55,223 nucleotides of DNA, taken from NCBI GenBank assembly GCA_021776825.1, contig JAJFFG010000029.1:1-55223 (forward strand), in the 5' to 3' direction. Shown here one piece after another: positions 17,015-25,103 of this stretch. Below the pieces are notes generated by a model. The model searched no databases. It was given only the letters and a program-made list of their open reading frames with translations, and had not been told where the DNA came from. Both the position numbers and the translations under genes were made by a program. The stretch's first letter is position 1. Each line of letters begins with the position of its first letter. The stretch is from Planctomycetota bacterium. GTDB lineage: Bacteria; Planctomycetota; JAJSAM01; JAJVHW01.

Positions 17015-17556
17015 GCATCCCAGGGCGAGACGACGCCGACGATCGTCCGTAGCGCCGGCGCGTCGACGACGCCCAGCACGCCGGCCGAGATCTCCGAGTG
17101 AGTCAACCAACGCGCGCGGGACCGGCCGCGGACGAACCCGAGGATGATCTCCTCGTAGCAGATCCCGGGGAGGCCCTCGAACGCCGCGCGCGGTCCAGCG
17201 CCCTTGTTGGATGGGTCGGCGGCCGCACTGCCGCGCACGTGCAGGTAGCGGATCGTGCGCCCCTTCGCGACCTGGCGCGCGATGGCCAACGGCGCCTCCG
17301 TCGCCGAGCCGTGGATCCAGGCGAGGACCATCGTGACCGCGCCGCGTGCCGCGGTCGCCGTGTCGATCGCCTCGGTGAGAGCGTCGGCCTCGCGATAGTC
17401 TAGGGAGTAGGTGTCGACCTCGCCGGGCGCCTCCGCGACCACGCGCTCCAAGCGGCGTTCACGCCGGGACAGCGCCGAGACGACGTACCCGCGCCCTGAG
17501 ACGCCGACGGTCGCGGCGCGCAGCATCCCGGTTCCACCGATTACGAGCGCATGCAT
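17005..17556 (-). CDS. NAD(P)-binding short-chain dehydrogenase-like protein
   Basis: This is a 183-residue protein. HALVIGGTGMLRAATVGVSGRGYVVSALSRR is a Rossmann N-terminus with a GGTGM glycine loop and an Arg pair suited to NADP. The catalytic YxxxK of classical SDRs is not apparent, so it is more like the short NAD(P)-binding atypical group. The substrate is unknown. It is the last gene of the - strand heme operon, 13 bp after the hemL stop, but need not act in heme synthesis. Confidence 0.7.
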   Translation of the reverse strand: MHALVIGGTGMLRAATVGVSGRGYVVSALSRRERRLERVVAEAPGEVDTYSLDYREADALTEAIDTATAARGAVTMVLAWIHGSATEAPLAIARQVAKGRTIRYLHVRGSAAADPSNKGAGPRAAFEGLPGICYEEIILGFVRGRSRARWLTHSEISAGVLGVVDAPALRTIVGVVSPWDARP

Positions 17557-17569
17557 GCGCCCATTGTGG

Positions 17570-18871
17570 TCACCCCGACGTCGAGGATGCCACTGCGTGG
17601 AACGCCAATGTGGCCGCGCGGGCGAGAACGTCCAACTCGGAGGCGCCGTGCGCCGCCGTCAGAAACGCAGCCTCGTAGGCGGACGGCGGCCAGTGGACGC
17701 CCTCGGCGAGTAGGGCACGATGCCAGATCGGAAAGAGGTCGGTCCGTGTGGCCTTGACGTCCTCCAGCGATCGCAGGGGCTGCTCAGGGTCTGTGAAGAA
17801 CACCGTGAGCATCGAGCCGACGCGCTGTACGCGCACGGGCACATCGGCCGCCGCCGCCGACGCGACGAGAAGCTGCTCGACCGCCGCCCCCGTGCGTTCG
17901 AGTCCTTCGTAGACGCCGTCCTCGACCAGCGCGTCGAGCGTCGCGATCCCGGCCGCCATGGAGATCGGGTTCCCGGAGAGCGTTCCCGCCTGATAGACGG
18001 GTCCGGCCGGCGCCACCTGGTCCATGATCGCGGCCGGCCCGACGTACGCGCCGACTGGCATGCCCCCGCCGATCACCTTCGCCAGACACGTTAGATCCGG
18101 CTGCACGCCGAAGCGCACCTGCGCTCCGCCCGACGCCACGCGGAACCCGGTCATGACCTCGTCGATGACGAGCAGCGCGCCGCTCGCGCTCGTGATCTCG
18201 CGCAGTCCCGCAAGGAACCCGGCGTCCGGTGGGATGCAGCCCATGTTGCCGACGACCGGCTCGACGATGACCGCGGCGATCTCGCCGTCGTAGCGATCGA
18301 AGAGCGCGCGCACGCCGTCGAGGTCGTTGTACGTCGCGGTCAACGTGCACGCGGCCCAGGACGCGGGCACACCCGGCGAGTCCGGCGTCCCGAGCGTCAG
18401 CGCGCCGGAGCCGGCCGACGACAGCAACGCATCGGAGTGGCCGTGATAGTTGCCCGCGAATTTCACGACCAGGTCGCGCCCCGTCACTCCGCGTGCGAGC
18501 CGGAGCGCCGACATGCACGCTTCGGTGCCCGTACTGACGAAGCGCACGCGCTCTGCGCCCGGGAGCGCCGACAGGATGCGCTCCGCCAGCCGCGTCTCCT
18601 CGATCGCCGGAGCGCCGAACACGGTGCCGAGCGCCGCGCGCTCCTGAATGGCCGAGACCACGCGCGGGTCGGCGTGGCCCAGGATCTGGGCGCCCCAGGC
18701 CGACACCATGTCGACGTACTCGCGGTCGTCGGCATCGTGCACGCGCGCGCCACGGCCGCTGACGATCGTGGGCGGCGTCCCGCCGACCGACCCGTACGCG
18801 CGCACCGGCGACGACACGCCGCCCGGCATCACGCGCTGCGCCTCGGCGAACAGTTCCTCGTTGCGACTCAC
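17570..18871 (-). CDS. hemL: Glutamate-1-semialdehyde 2,1-aminomutase
   Basis: This is a 433-residue PLP enzyme forming 5-aminolevulinate from glutamate-1-semialdehyde. The GTG start at 18871 gives the canonical SRNEELFAEAQRVMPGGVSSPVRA N-terminus. LLVIDEVMTGFR holds the cofactor Asp and TCLAKVIGGGMPVGAYVG the Schiff-base Lys. The length is normal. The start lies one base after the hemB stop (TAGCGTG), so translation is coupled. Together with hemA it shows use of the C5 route to ALA. Confidence 0.97.
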   Translation of the reverse strand: MSRNEELFAEAQRVMPGGVSSPVRAYGSVGGTPPTIVSGRGARVHDADDREYVDMVSAWGAQILGHADPRVVSAIQERAALGTVFGAPAIEETRLAERILSALPGAERVRFVSTGTEACMSALRLARGVTGRDLVVKFAGNYHGHSDALLSSAGSGALTLGTPDSPGVPASWAACTLTATYNDLDGVRALFDRYDGEIAAVIVEPVVGNMGCIPPDAGFLAGLREITSASGALLVIDEVMTGFRVASGGAQVRFGVQPDLTCLAKVIGGGMPVGAYVGPAAIMDQVAPAGPVYQAGTLSGNPISMAAGIATLDALVEDGVYEGLERTGAAVEQLLVASAAAADVPVRVQRVGSMLTVFFTDPEQPLRSLEDVKATRTDLFPIWHRALLAEGVHWPPSAYEAAFLTAAHGASELDVLARAATLAFHAVASSTSG

Positions 18872-18872
18872 G

Positions 18873-19874
18873 CTACGTGACTCCCGTGTCCCGGTGACGG
18901 CGCGCCAGGTCGAGCGCCGCATAGGTAATGACGATGTCGGCGCCGGCGCGACGGATGCCGCGAACGGACTCGAGCAGCGCGGCGTCGGCGTCCATCCACC
19001 CGGCAGCGCCGGCGGCGCACACGCTCGCGTACTCTCCGCTGACCTGATACGCCGCAAGCGGCAGATCGGTTTGGGCGCGCACACGCGCGATGACGTCCAG
19101 GTACGGCCCGGCCGGCTTCACCATCAGCATGTCCGCGCCCTCGCGCTCGTCGAGCGACGCCTCGCGCAGTCCCTCGCGGCCGTTCGCCGGGTCCATCTGG
19201 TAGCCACGACGATCCCCCTGTTGCGGCGCGCTGTCGGCCGCCTCGCGGAACGGGCCGTAGAACGCCGACGCGTACTTGACGGCATACGAGAGGATCGCCA
19301 CCTGCTCATGGTCCGCGCCGTCGAGCGCGGTCCGCAGCGCAGCGACGGTGCCGTCCATCATGCCGCTCGGCGCGACGATGTCGGCGCCCGCCCGGGCGTA
19401 CGAGAGCGCGGTGCGCGCGTAGAGCTCGAGCGTCGGGTCGTTCAAGACCTCGCCGTCGCCCAGCACACGCCCACTCAGCACACCACAGTGCCCGTGGCTC
19501 GTGTACTCGCACAGGCAGAGGTCGCACACGATCGTCAGATTCGGCGCGGCCTCGCGGACGGCACGCACCGCGCGCTGGACGACGCCGTCGTCGGCCCAGG
19601 CGCCGCTGCCCGTCGCGTCCTTCTCGGCGGGAATGCCGAACAGGAGCACAGCGGGGATGCCCACCTCGTCGCAGCTGACCGCGATCTCCCCCACCGTGTC
19701 GGGGGACCAACGGTGCTGGCCGGCCAGCGAGCTGATCGGCCGCCGCACTCCGGTTCCCTCTTCGACGAAGAGGGGCTGGATGAGATGCCGCGGCAGAACG
19801 TCGGTCTCGCGAACGAGGGCGCGCAGAGAGGCCGTGCGCCGCAGACGCCGAGGACGGTCGATGGGAAACGTCAT
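18873..19874 (-). CDS. hemB: Porphobilinogen synthase (delta-aminolevulinate dehydratase)
   Basis: This is a 333-residue enzyme condensing two ALA molecules to porphobilinogen. ATG 19874 gives [14 protein letters not shown]. The metal segment [14 protein letters not shown] supplies Cys120, Cys122 and Cys130, so this is the zinc-dependent type. The Schiff-base lysines are in SYAVKYAS (Lys200) and [10 protein letters not shown]. It is followed directly by hemL and separated from hemD by two opposite-strand genes (19979-20750). Confidence 0.97.
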   Translation of the reverse strand: MTFPIDRPRRLRRTASLRALVRETDVLPRHLIQPLFVEEGTGVRRPISSLAGQHRWSPDTVGEIAVSCDEVGIPAVLLFGIPAEKDATGSGAWADDGVVQRAVRAVREAAPNLTIVCDLCLCEYTSHGHCGVLSGRVLGDGEVLNDPTLELYARTALSYARAGADIVAPSGMMDGTVAALRTALDGADHEQVAILSYAVKYASAFYGPFREAADSAPQQGDRRGYQMDPANGREGLREASLDEREGADMLMVKPAGPYLDVIARVRAQTDLPLAAYQVSGEYASVCAAGAAGWMDADAALLESVRGIRRAGADIVITYAALDLARRHRDTGVT

Positions 19875-19978
19875 CGAGTTCGAGTACTCCTCCGCAGCCT
19901 GCGGCGTGATCGAAACTGGAGCCCTCATCGAGTGCCACTCACATGCGCTCGACAGGCTGAATCGTCGAGGTTACCGTG

Positions 19979-20398
19979 ATGCTGGTAACCATGGCAGATC
20001 GCGTCGATACCCAGCCCACGGCCGAGGACATTTCAGCCTCGAACAGCGACGTCGTCGACTCGGGTCGAGCGCTGGTCCGAGTCGCCGAACTCACCTATGC
20101 GCTGAGCCTGCTCGCTGGCGGATGTGTCGTCGGCGTGTTGGCTCTGTCCGGGGTCGTCGTGCGCGTACTCTGCCCGACCAGCGCGTGGGCAAGAGGAGTG
20201 GTCAACGAGGGCCTGACAGCACTTGAGCGACTGTCGAGTGCTTGGCCAGCATTACTCATCCTCCTGAGTCCACTCTTCTACCGAGCACTGCTCGATCTCA
20301 CACAACGAGTCACCAAGGTTGGATCGGCGGAGTTCTCTCAGCCGATGTATCCTTCGGAGGTCGAGATCGCTACAACGCCGACCGCACCTGATGCCTAG
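19979..20398 (+). CDS. Hypothetical two-helix membrane protein (inserted cassette, gene 1)
   Basis: This protein has about 139 residues from ATG 19979, with CGAGG upstream; ATG 19991 is an alternative. Hydrophobic segments are LSLLAGGCVVGVLALSGVVVRVL and WPALLILLSPLFYRALL, and the tail is acidic and Pro/Thr-rich. I do not recognise a family. The gene is on the strand opposite to the heme genes and sits between hemD and hemB. Its base composition is visibly less GC-rich than its neighbours and it includes a rare TTA Leu codon. Its stop overlaps the start of the next gene. Confidence 0.55.
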   Translation: MLVTMADRVDTQPTAEDISASNSDVVDSGRALVRVAELTYALSLLAGGCVVGVLALSGVVVRVLCPTSAWARGVVNEGLTALERLSSAWPALLILLSPLFYRALLDLTQRVTKVGSAEFSQPMYPSEVEIATTPTAPDA

Positions 20399-20750
20399 CA
20401 CCAAGTCCATCCCGCCGGGTTCCCACCTCCGTCTCAGGTTCGAGGCTCCGCCGGATGGGATCATCGAACTCAACGTGGAATCCGATCCGGCGATTCGCGT
20501 GCTCGCGCTGACCCCCAAGGGTCTCGACGCCTTCTACAAGCGAGACGCGGGCGGGCTCGCTGCGGTGTTCGCGCCGCCGCGACTCGTGGACCGGAAGGAC
20601 GTTCGTGTCGCACACGAACGATTCAGCGTGCCAGATACGGGCTGGTGGTACGTCGTCCTCGTGAACGAGTCCGACACCGAGTGCAGCGTCTGGTGGGACG
20701 TGCGCAACGGCAAGCGGAAGAAGATCGGCCTCGACTTCCTCGCTTCATAA
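20391..20750 (+). CDS. Hypothetical small beta-rich protein (inserted cassette, gene 2)
   Basis: This is a 119-residue protein whose ATG overlaps the preceding stop region by 8 bp, so the pair is coupled. The sequence alternates hydrophobic and polar residues and carries a DTGWWYVVLVNESDTE strand near the end. The overall pattern (GxxLRLRF..., then WYVVV) is reminiscent of DUF1883-like beta-sandwich domains, but this is a weak impression. It ends TAA, 17 bp from the convergent hemD stop. Function unknown. Confidence 0.55.
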   Translation: MPSTKSIPPGSHLRLRFEAPPDGIIELNVESDPAIRVLALTPKGLDAFYKRDAGGLAAVFAPPRLVDRKDVRVAHERFSVPDTGWWYVVLVNESDTECSVWWDVRNGKRKKIGLDFLAS

Positions 20751-20767
20751 CCACGAGGAACTCTCAC

Positions 20768-21463
20768 TTACCGTAGTGCTCCGGCGACGGCGTCCGCCAC
20801 CTCGTCGGGCGATGGCCGCGCGGCCACCGCGCGGGGCGTCCAACCCAGGTCGCGGAGCGCCGACGCCGTCGCGCGGCCAATCGCCACCACCGGCGGGCGG
20901 TCGAGGAACAGCTCCGCCGCTCGGACGGCCAGGCGCGGGCTGGTGACGATCACCGCGACGAACGTCCCCGCGGCCGCGCGCTCCCCAATCGGGTCGGGGA
21001 TCATGCGATAGACGGGGGCGACGATCACGGCCGCGCCCGCGGCCTGAAGCGCATCGCGCAGGTCCGGACGCGCATCGGCGCCACACGGATGCAGCACGAC
21101 GCTCTCTCCGCCCACTCCCCGGGCGACCATCCGCGCCGCCAGCGACGCGCCCCCCGCATCGCCGACGATCTCGGCCGCGACTCCGATGGCGTGCAGCGCC
21201 GTGGCCGTTCCCGATCCGACGGCCGCGACGCGTGTACCGCCGATCAGATCTCGCGCCATCGCGAGTGCGGGCACCGCGTGGGATGACGTCACCGCGAGCC
21301 AGTCCGGCCCGGCCGTCAGCGCACCGCTGAGTGCGGCCTCGCCGCCGGGGATGCTCTCCCGTCGAAACGGCGACACGAGGACCGGTGTCAGCCCGCGTCC
21401 CTGGAGGGCACCGACGAACTCGTCGGCGCGGCCGGCGCTCTTGACGAGGGCGACGCGTCTCAC
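20768..21463 (-). CDS. hemD: Uroporphyrinogen-III synthase
   Basis: This is a 231-residue cytosolic enzyme cyclising hydroxymethylbilane to uroporphyrinogen III with D-ring inversion. The GTG start at 21463 overlaps the hemC stop (GTGA). HemD is poorly conserved. The calls rest on the two-domain pattern with WLAVTSSHAVPAL, TRVAAVGSGTATAL, VVLHPCGADARPDLRDAL, FVAVIVTSPRLAVRAAEL and VVAIGRATASALRDLG, and on position after hemC. Confidence 0.9.
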   Translation of the reverse strand: MRRVALVKSAGRADEFVGALQGRGLTPVLVSPFRRESIPGGEAALSGALTAGPDWLAVTSSHAVPALAMARDLIGGTRVAAVGSGTATALHAIGVAAEIVGDAGGASLAARMVARGVGGESVVLHPCGADARPDLRDALQAAGAAVIVAPVYRMIPDPIGERAAAGTFVAVIVTSPRLAVRAAELFLDRPPVVAIGRATASALRDLGWTPRAVAARPSPDEVADAVAGALR

Positions 21464-22368
21464 GCCGTCCCCAGCAGTTCGGCCGCCCCGGCGGCTCGAA
21501 GTCGCTCGCCCAGTTCGGCGCCGATGGTTGCGGCCGAGGCCTGGTCGCCCTCGCCCTGTTCCTCGATCGTCTCCAAGCCGTCCGGCGAGACGACGCGCGC
21601 GCAGAGCGTCAGGAGGCCGTCGCGCACGCGACCGAGGACGCCCATCGGCAGGTGACAGCCCCCCCCGAGGGCCGCCAGCGTGGCGCGCTCGGCCGTCACC
21701 TCGGCGCGCGTCGCTGGATCGTCCAGGCGCGCCACTGCGGCCCACGCGTCGTGCGCATCCTCGTGCACCACGATCGCCAGCGCGCCCTGTCCGGCCGCGG
21801 GCACCATCTGCTGCACGGTCAGTGTCTCCGCCGCCTCGTCGGCGAGTCCCAGTCGCACCAGACCGGCGCGCGCGAGGAGCGTCGCGTCGACCTTGCCGCC
21901 GCGCACGTGCTCGATCCGCGTGCCGACGTTGCCACGGATACCCGTCACCGTCAGATCTGGTCGCAGGCGCCGTAGCTGCGCGCTGCGGCGCGCGCTCCCC
22001 GTGCCGACGACCGCTCCGGCCGGGAGCGCCTCGAGTCTCAGACCGTCGCGCGTGACGAGGCAGTCGGCCACCGGGGCGCGCGACGGCACTCCGGCCAGGA
22101 CGAGTCCCTCGCGGCCCTCTGTCGGCAGGTCCTTCAGGCTGTGGACGGAGATCTCGAACGCGCCGTCCCGCTGCTGCCGATCGATCTCGCTCGTGAACGC
22201 GCCGGCGCCCCCGAACGACGCGAGCTCGGAGGTCTGATCACGGTCTCCGGTAGTCCGGACGATCAAGATCTCGGGCGCCTTGCCGAGTAGAGCTCCGAGG
22301 CGGGCGGCCACCCAGCGCGACTGGGCGAGGGCGAGGGCGCTCCCGCGCGTTCCGATCCGCAGTGTCAC
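21460..22368 (-). CDS. hemC: Porphobilinogen deaminase (hydroxymethylbilane synthase)
   Basis: This is a 302-residue enzyme polymerising four porphobilinogens on a dipyrromethane cofactor. TLRIGTRGSALALAQSRWVA is the canonical N-terminus. VHSLKDLPT, the GTGSARRSAQLRRLRPDL cofactor-binding segment and the cofactor-attachment Cys in LGGGCHLPMG are all present. It overlaps hemA by 4 bp and hemD by 4 bp. Confidence 0.97.
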   Translation of the reverse strand: MTLRIGTRGSALALAQSRWVAARLGALLGKAPEILIVRTTGDRDQTSELASFGGAGAFTSEIDRQQRDGAFEISVHSLKDLPTEGREGLVLAGVPSRAPVADCLVTRDGLRLEALPAGAVVGTGSARRSAQLRRLRPDLTVTGIRGNVGTRIEHVRGGKVDATLLARAGLVRLGLADEAAETLTVQQMVPAAGQGALAIVVHEDAHDAWAAVARLDDPATRAEVTAERATLAALGGGCHLPMGVLGRVRDGLLTLCARVVSPDGLETIEEQGEGDQASAATIGAELGERLRAAGAAELLGTA

Positions 22369-23723
22369 GTCGTCTCCCGGGGTTGATCAGGGCCAGTGTG
22401 ATCAGGGCCAGTGCGATCAGGGCCAGTGTGATCAGTATCTGTTCGGTCAGTATCTGTTCGGTCAGGGGTCTCAGGGCCATCGGGCGCTTCCGGACGCTCG
22501 ATGCCGAGCGAGTCCAAGAGGACGGCCGGCGGGATGGTGCCATCCTTCAGCCGCGGTGCGAGGCGGCGCATCAGACGGTCGACGAAGTGACCGGTCAGGC
22601 GTTCGACGGTGGCCCGCTCCGCGTCGCTGAGGTCGCGGTCCGCCTCGATCACGTCGGAGCGCATCGTCAGCAGGCCGTCGAGGAGGGCACGCAAGGCGGG
22701 CGCGGCCTCCAACGAGCGCCGGCGCCGCCGGAACTCGGTGACGGCCGAGGTCACGATCGCCTCGGCCCGCGGCAGATCGGCCGCGCGTTCGTTGCGCCCA
22801 CGGTCCGCGATGCCCTGCAGGTCGTCGAGCGTGTAGAGGTAGACCCCGCGGCGGCCGGCGATGGCCGGATCGACGTCGCGCGGAACGCCGAGGTCCAGCA
22901 CGACCAACGGCCGAGCACCACGTCGGCGCAGTAATGGCGCGAGATCCGCATCGCGCAGCAGCGGGACGGCGGCATCGGTCGCCGCGACGACGATGTCCGC
23001 CTCGGCGGCGTACCGAGCTGCATCCGCCAGCGGCGCCGTCGTTCCGCCCAGTTCGGCCGCCAAACGCTCCGCGCGCTCCGGCGTGCGGTTCGTCACGACG
23101 ATGCTCCGCACGCCCTTGCCGTGCAGCGCCCGCAACGCGGTCGCGACGGTCTGCCCGGCGCCGATCGACATCACCGCGCACGACCCCAGGTCGCGGAAGG
23201 CACGCACCGCGAGCCCGATGCCCGCGCCGGCGACGCTCGCGATCCCCCGGGCGATGCTCGTCTCTGTCCGCACGCGCCGCCCAACCTGCAGAGCGCGCGG
23301 CACGACGCGGTGCAGCAGCGGTCCGGCCGTCCCGGTGGAGCACGCCAGCGAGTACGCGCGGCTCACCTGGCCGGAGATCTGGGGCTCGCCCAGCACAAGG
23401 GAGTCCAAGCCGGCGGTGACGCGGAACAGGTGCCCCACCGCCCGCTCGCCGCCGTGGACGTAGCCGTGCCGACGGAACGAGCCCTCCGCACCGGGGCGGA
23501 GCTGTTCGAGCGCGGCCATCGGCCGCTCCCGGTCGACGCCCTCACCGAGGCGTCCATAGACCTCCGTGCGGTTGCACGTCGACAGCACGAGCGCCTCGCT
23601 CAGGCCACCGACGGTGACGAGTCCGTCGAGCGCCCGCGGGAGCTCCTCGGGACGCAGCGCGACCCGCTCCCGCAACTCCAGCGGCGCGGTGTGGTGTGAC
23701 AGTCCGGCGACGATGAGTTCCAT
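22365..23723 (-). CDS. hemA: Glutamyl-tRNA reductase
   Basis: This is a 452-residue NADPH-dependent enzyme that reduces glutamyl-tRNA(Glu) to glutamate-1-semialdehyde, the first committed step of the C5 pathway. GLSHHTAPLELRERVA at the N-terminus, the catalytic Cys in LSTCNRTEVY, and GAGQTVATALRALHGKG of the NADP domain are present. The C-terminus carries an unusual extension of five-residue repeats (TDTDR, TDTDH, TGPDR, TGPDH, TGPDQ) encoded by a 15-bp tandem array. It starts 4 bp after hemX and overlaps hemC. Confidence 0.97.
   Translation of the reverse strand: MELIVAGLSHHTAPLELRERVALRPEELPRALDGLVTVGGLSEALVLSTCNRTEVYGRLGEGVDRERPMAALEQLRPGAEGSFRRHGYVHGGERAVGHLFRVTAGLDSLVLGEPQISGQVSRAYSLACSTGTAGPLLHRVVPRALQVGRRVRTETSIARGIASVAGAGIGLAVRAFRDLGSCAVMSIGAGQTVATALRALHGKGVRSIVVTNRTPERAERLAAELGGTTAPLADAARYAAEADIVVAATDAAVPLLRDADLAPLLRRRGARPLVVLDLGVPRDVDPAIAGRRGVYLYTLDDLQGIADRGRNERAADLPRAEAIVTSAVTEFRRRRRSLEAAPALRALLDGLLTMRSDVIEADRDLSDAERATVERLTGHFVDRLMRRLAPRLKDGTIPPAVLLDSLGIERPEAPDGPETPDRTDTDRTDTDHTGPDRTGPDHTGPDQPRETT
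22385..22459. repeat. Five 15-bp tandem units in the 3' end of hemA
   Basis: Units of the form GATCAGGGCCAGTGT (22385, 22400, 22415) are followed by two of the form G(A/G)TCAGTATCTGTTC (22430, 22445). They are in frame with hemA and encode acidic pentads at its C-terminus, beyond the conserved domain. Confidence 0.9.
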
Positions 23724-23727
23724 CGGG

Positions 23728-24537
23728 CTACCCGGGATGCACCGACGAGAACGAGTCCACGATGAGCATGTTGCCGACCGCGACGACGAACAGGACGATG
23801 GCTCCCCAGGCCGACGCGGCCGGCCGCATCCAGTGCAGTCGCCGAGAGACCACGATCAGGACGGCGCCGAGCCAGATCATGTTCGTGAACATGATCTTCG
23901 GATCGGAGTACGCGAACGCGAGATCAGGCGCCGTGCCGACCACGTGGCCGAAGCCGATGGTCAGCGTCAGGAAGATGGCCGCCGCGACGAGCGATCGAAC
24001 CGAGAACTGATCGAGGAGCTCGAGCGACGGCAGTCGCTGCCAGAGCAGCCCGAAGCGACGAGAACGCATCGCGCGTTGTTGCATGAGGAACAGCGTGCCG
24101 TACAGGCTGGAGAGCAGCAGCCCCGCGTACGCCAGAATGGCCCCGGCGACGTGGACGGCCGTGCTCCACCGCGGCAGATCTGGTGCCGGCCCGAGCAGGT
24201 CGAGGGCGCTGGAGACCACGACGAGGACGAGTACGATCGACGCGGGGAACACGCCGGTCGTGCGACTGCCGACCCGCCCCTCGAGGACGACGTGGACCAG
24301 CGCGACGGAGAGCCCCACCGCGGAGATCAGAAACGCCGGCGACGTGAACGCGGTGTGCGCCGAAAGTCCCACGAGCACGAGCAGCACGGTGTGCGCGGCC
24401 GCCGCGCCCACCGCCAGCGGACGGCACCAGCGATCGGCCGGCCGCTCGCCACGCAGGAAGACGAGCAGGTACGCCGCCGCGGCAGCGGTCCACGCGACGG
24501 GCAGCGCGGCTTGGAGCAGTCGGGCAAGAGATTCCAT
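23728..24537 (-). CDS. hemX: HemX-like cytochrome c assembly family membrane protein
   Basis: This is a 269-residue protein with about eight membrane helices, from ATG 24537. The pattern ([18 protein letters not shown]..., then [29 protein letters not shown]) matches HemX/CcsA-family proteins encoded beside hemA. The Trp-rich heme-handling WGxxWxWD motif of true CcsA/CcmC is missing, so HemX is the better label. In Bacillus HemX limits GlutR abundance; a similar role here is inference. hemA starts 4 bp after its stop. Confidence 0.8.
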   Translation of the reverse strand: MESLARLLQAALPVAWTAAAAAYLLVFLRGERPADRWCRPLAVGAAAAHTVLLVLVGLSAHTAFTSPAFLISAVGLSVALVHVVLEGRVGSRTTGVFPASIVLVLVVVSSALDLLGPAPDLPRWSTAVHVAGAILAYAGLLLSSLYGTLFLMQQRAMRSRRFGLLWQRLPSLELLDQFSVRSLVAAAIFLTLTIGFGHVVGTAPDLAFAYSDPKIMFTNMIWLGAVLIVVSRRLHWMRPAASAWGAIVLFVVAVGNMLIVDSFSSVHPG

Positions 24538-24709
24538 GGGGACCCCAGATCGTACCCTCGCAGAGGGTCCGGAGCCGCGTCTCACACGCGCGTCGACGCA
24601 CGCTGTCCGACCACCCCCGTAGACTCCTCGGCCCGGCTCGACGGCCCGTCCACGAGATGCCGCCGGCGGGCTCAAGGGACTACATCTGGCGTAGCCAGGT
24701 ACCGATCGC

Positions 24710-24725
24710 TACCATATCTTGGTGT
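24710..24725. promoter_or_regulatory. Possible NrdR-like box upstream of nrdJ
   Basis: CTACCATATCTTGGTG is an AT-rich partial palindrome in a GC-rich leader. Its core matches 8 of 10 positions of the NrdR-box core CwATATaTwG as I recall it. NrdR represses ribonucleotide reductase genes, and nrdJ lies about 380 bp downstream. Only one box is seen where NrdR usually has two, so this is weak. The surrounding gene-free stretch (24538-25103) otherwise holds only a tandem array and a strong ribosome binding site. Confidence 0.3.
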
Positions 24726-24861
24726 TTGGGCGTTGAGACGCCGCGATGGGCGAAGCCCCCGCGGAGGCCCTCGAACGTCGGGGAGAGCACGGCGCGACGT
24801 CGTTCACGACGGGGCGCTGTGCCGACTCTGCGCGTCCGACTCCCGTGTGGTTGTGAGCAGG

Positions 24862-24980
24862 GTGTCGGAGAGCGAGTGTCGGAGAGCGAGTGCTGGAGAT
24901 CGCAGTCATCGAGATCGCCGTGCTGGAGATCGCCGTGCTGGAGATCACTGTGCTGGGGATCACTGTGCTGGGGATCGAGG
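24862..24980. repeat. 14/15-bp tandem array in the nrdJ leader
   Basis: Two GTGTCGGAGAGCGA units (24862, 24876) are followed by 15-bp units of the GTGCTGGAGATCGCC and GTGCTGGGGATCACT type up to about 24980. It lies in the untranslated region about 125 bp upstream of the nrdJ start and resembles the other 15-bp arrays in the window in period but not in sequence. Confidence 0.85.
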
Positions 24981-25103
24981 GGCGAGAGGCACGGCGAGCG
25001 AGAGAGATTGGGAGGGGTCCGCGAACGCCGGGGGGCGACGGTGGGCTCGAGCGGTTGGGAGACGGCGACCGGAACGGTCGTCGGATACGCGCAGGAGGAC
25101 TTC

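Noticed and set aside
22385..22459. CRISPR-like array
   Set aside because: The units are contiguous 15-mers without spacers and lie within the hemA coding frame. The same reasoning excludes the arrays at 24862, 30195 and 45856.
23728..24537. CcsA (System II cytochrome c synthase)
   Set aside because: The Trp-rich WGxxWxWD motif is absent and a full System I operon is present. Position beside hemA supports HemX.
24538..25103. Cobalamin riboswitch upstream of the B12-dependent reductase
   Set aside because: I looked for the B12-box and the surrounding core segments and found neither. The leader holds only a tandem array, an AT-rich patch and a ribosome binding site.
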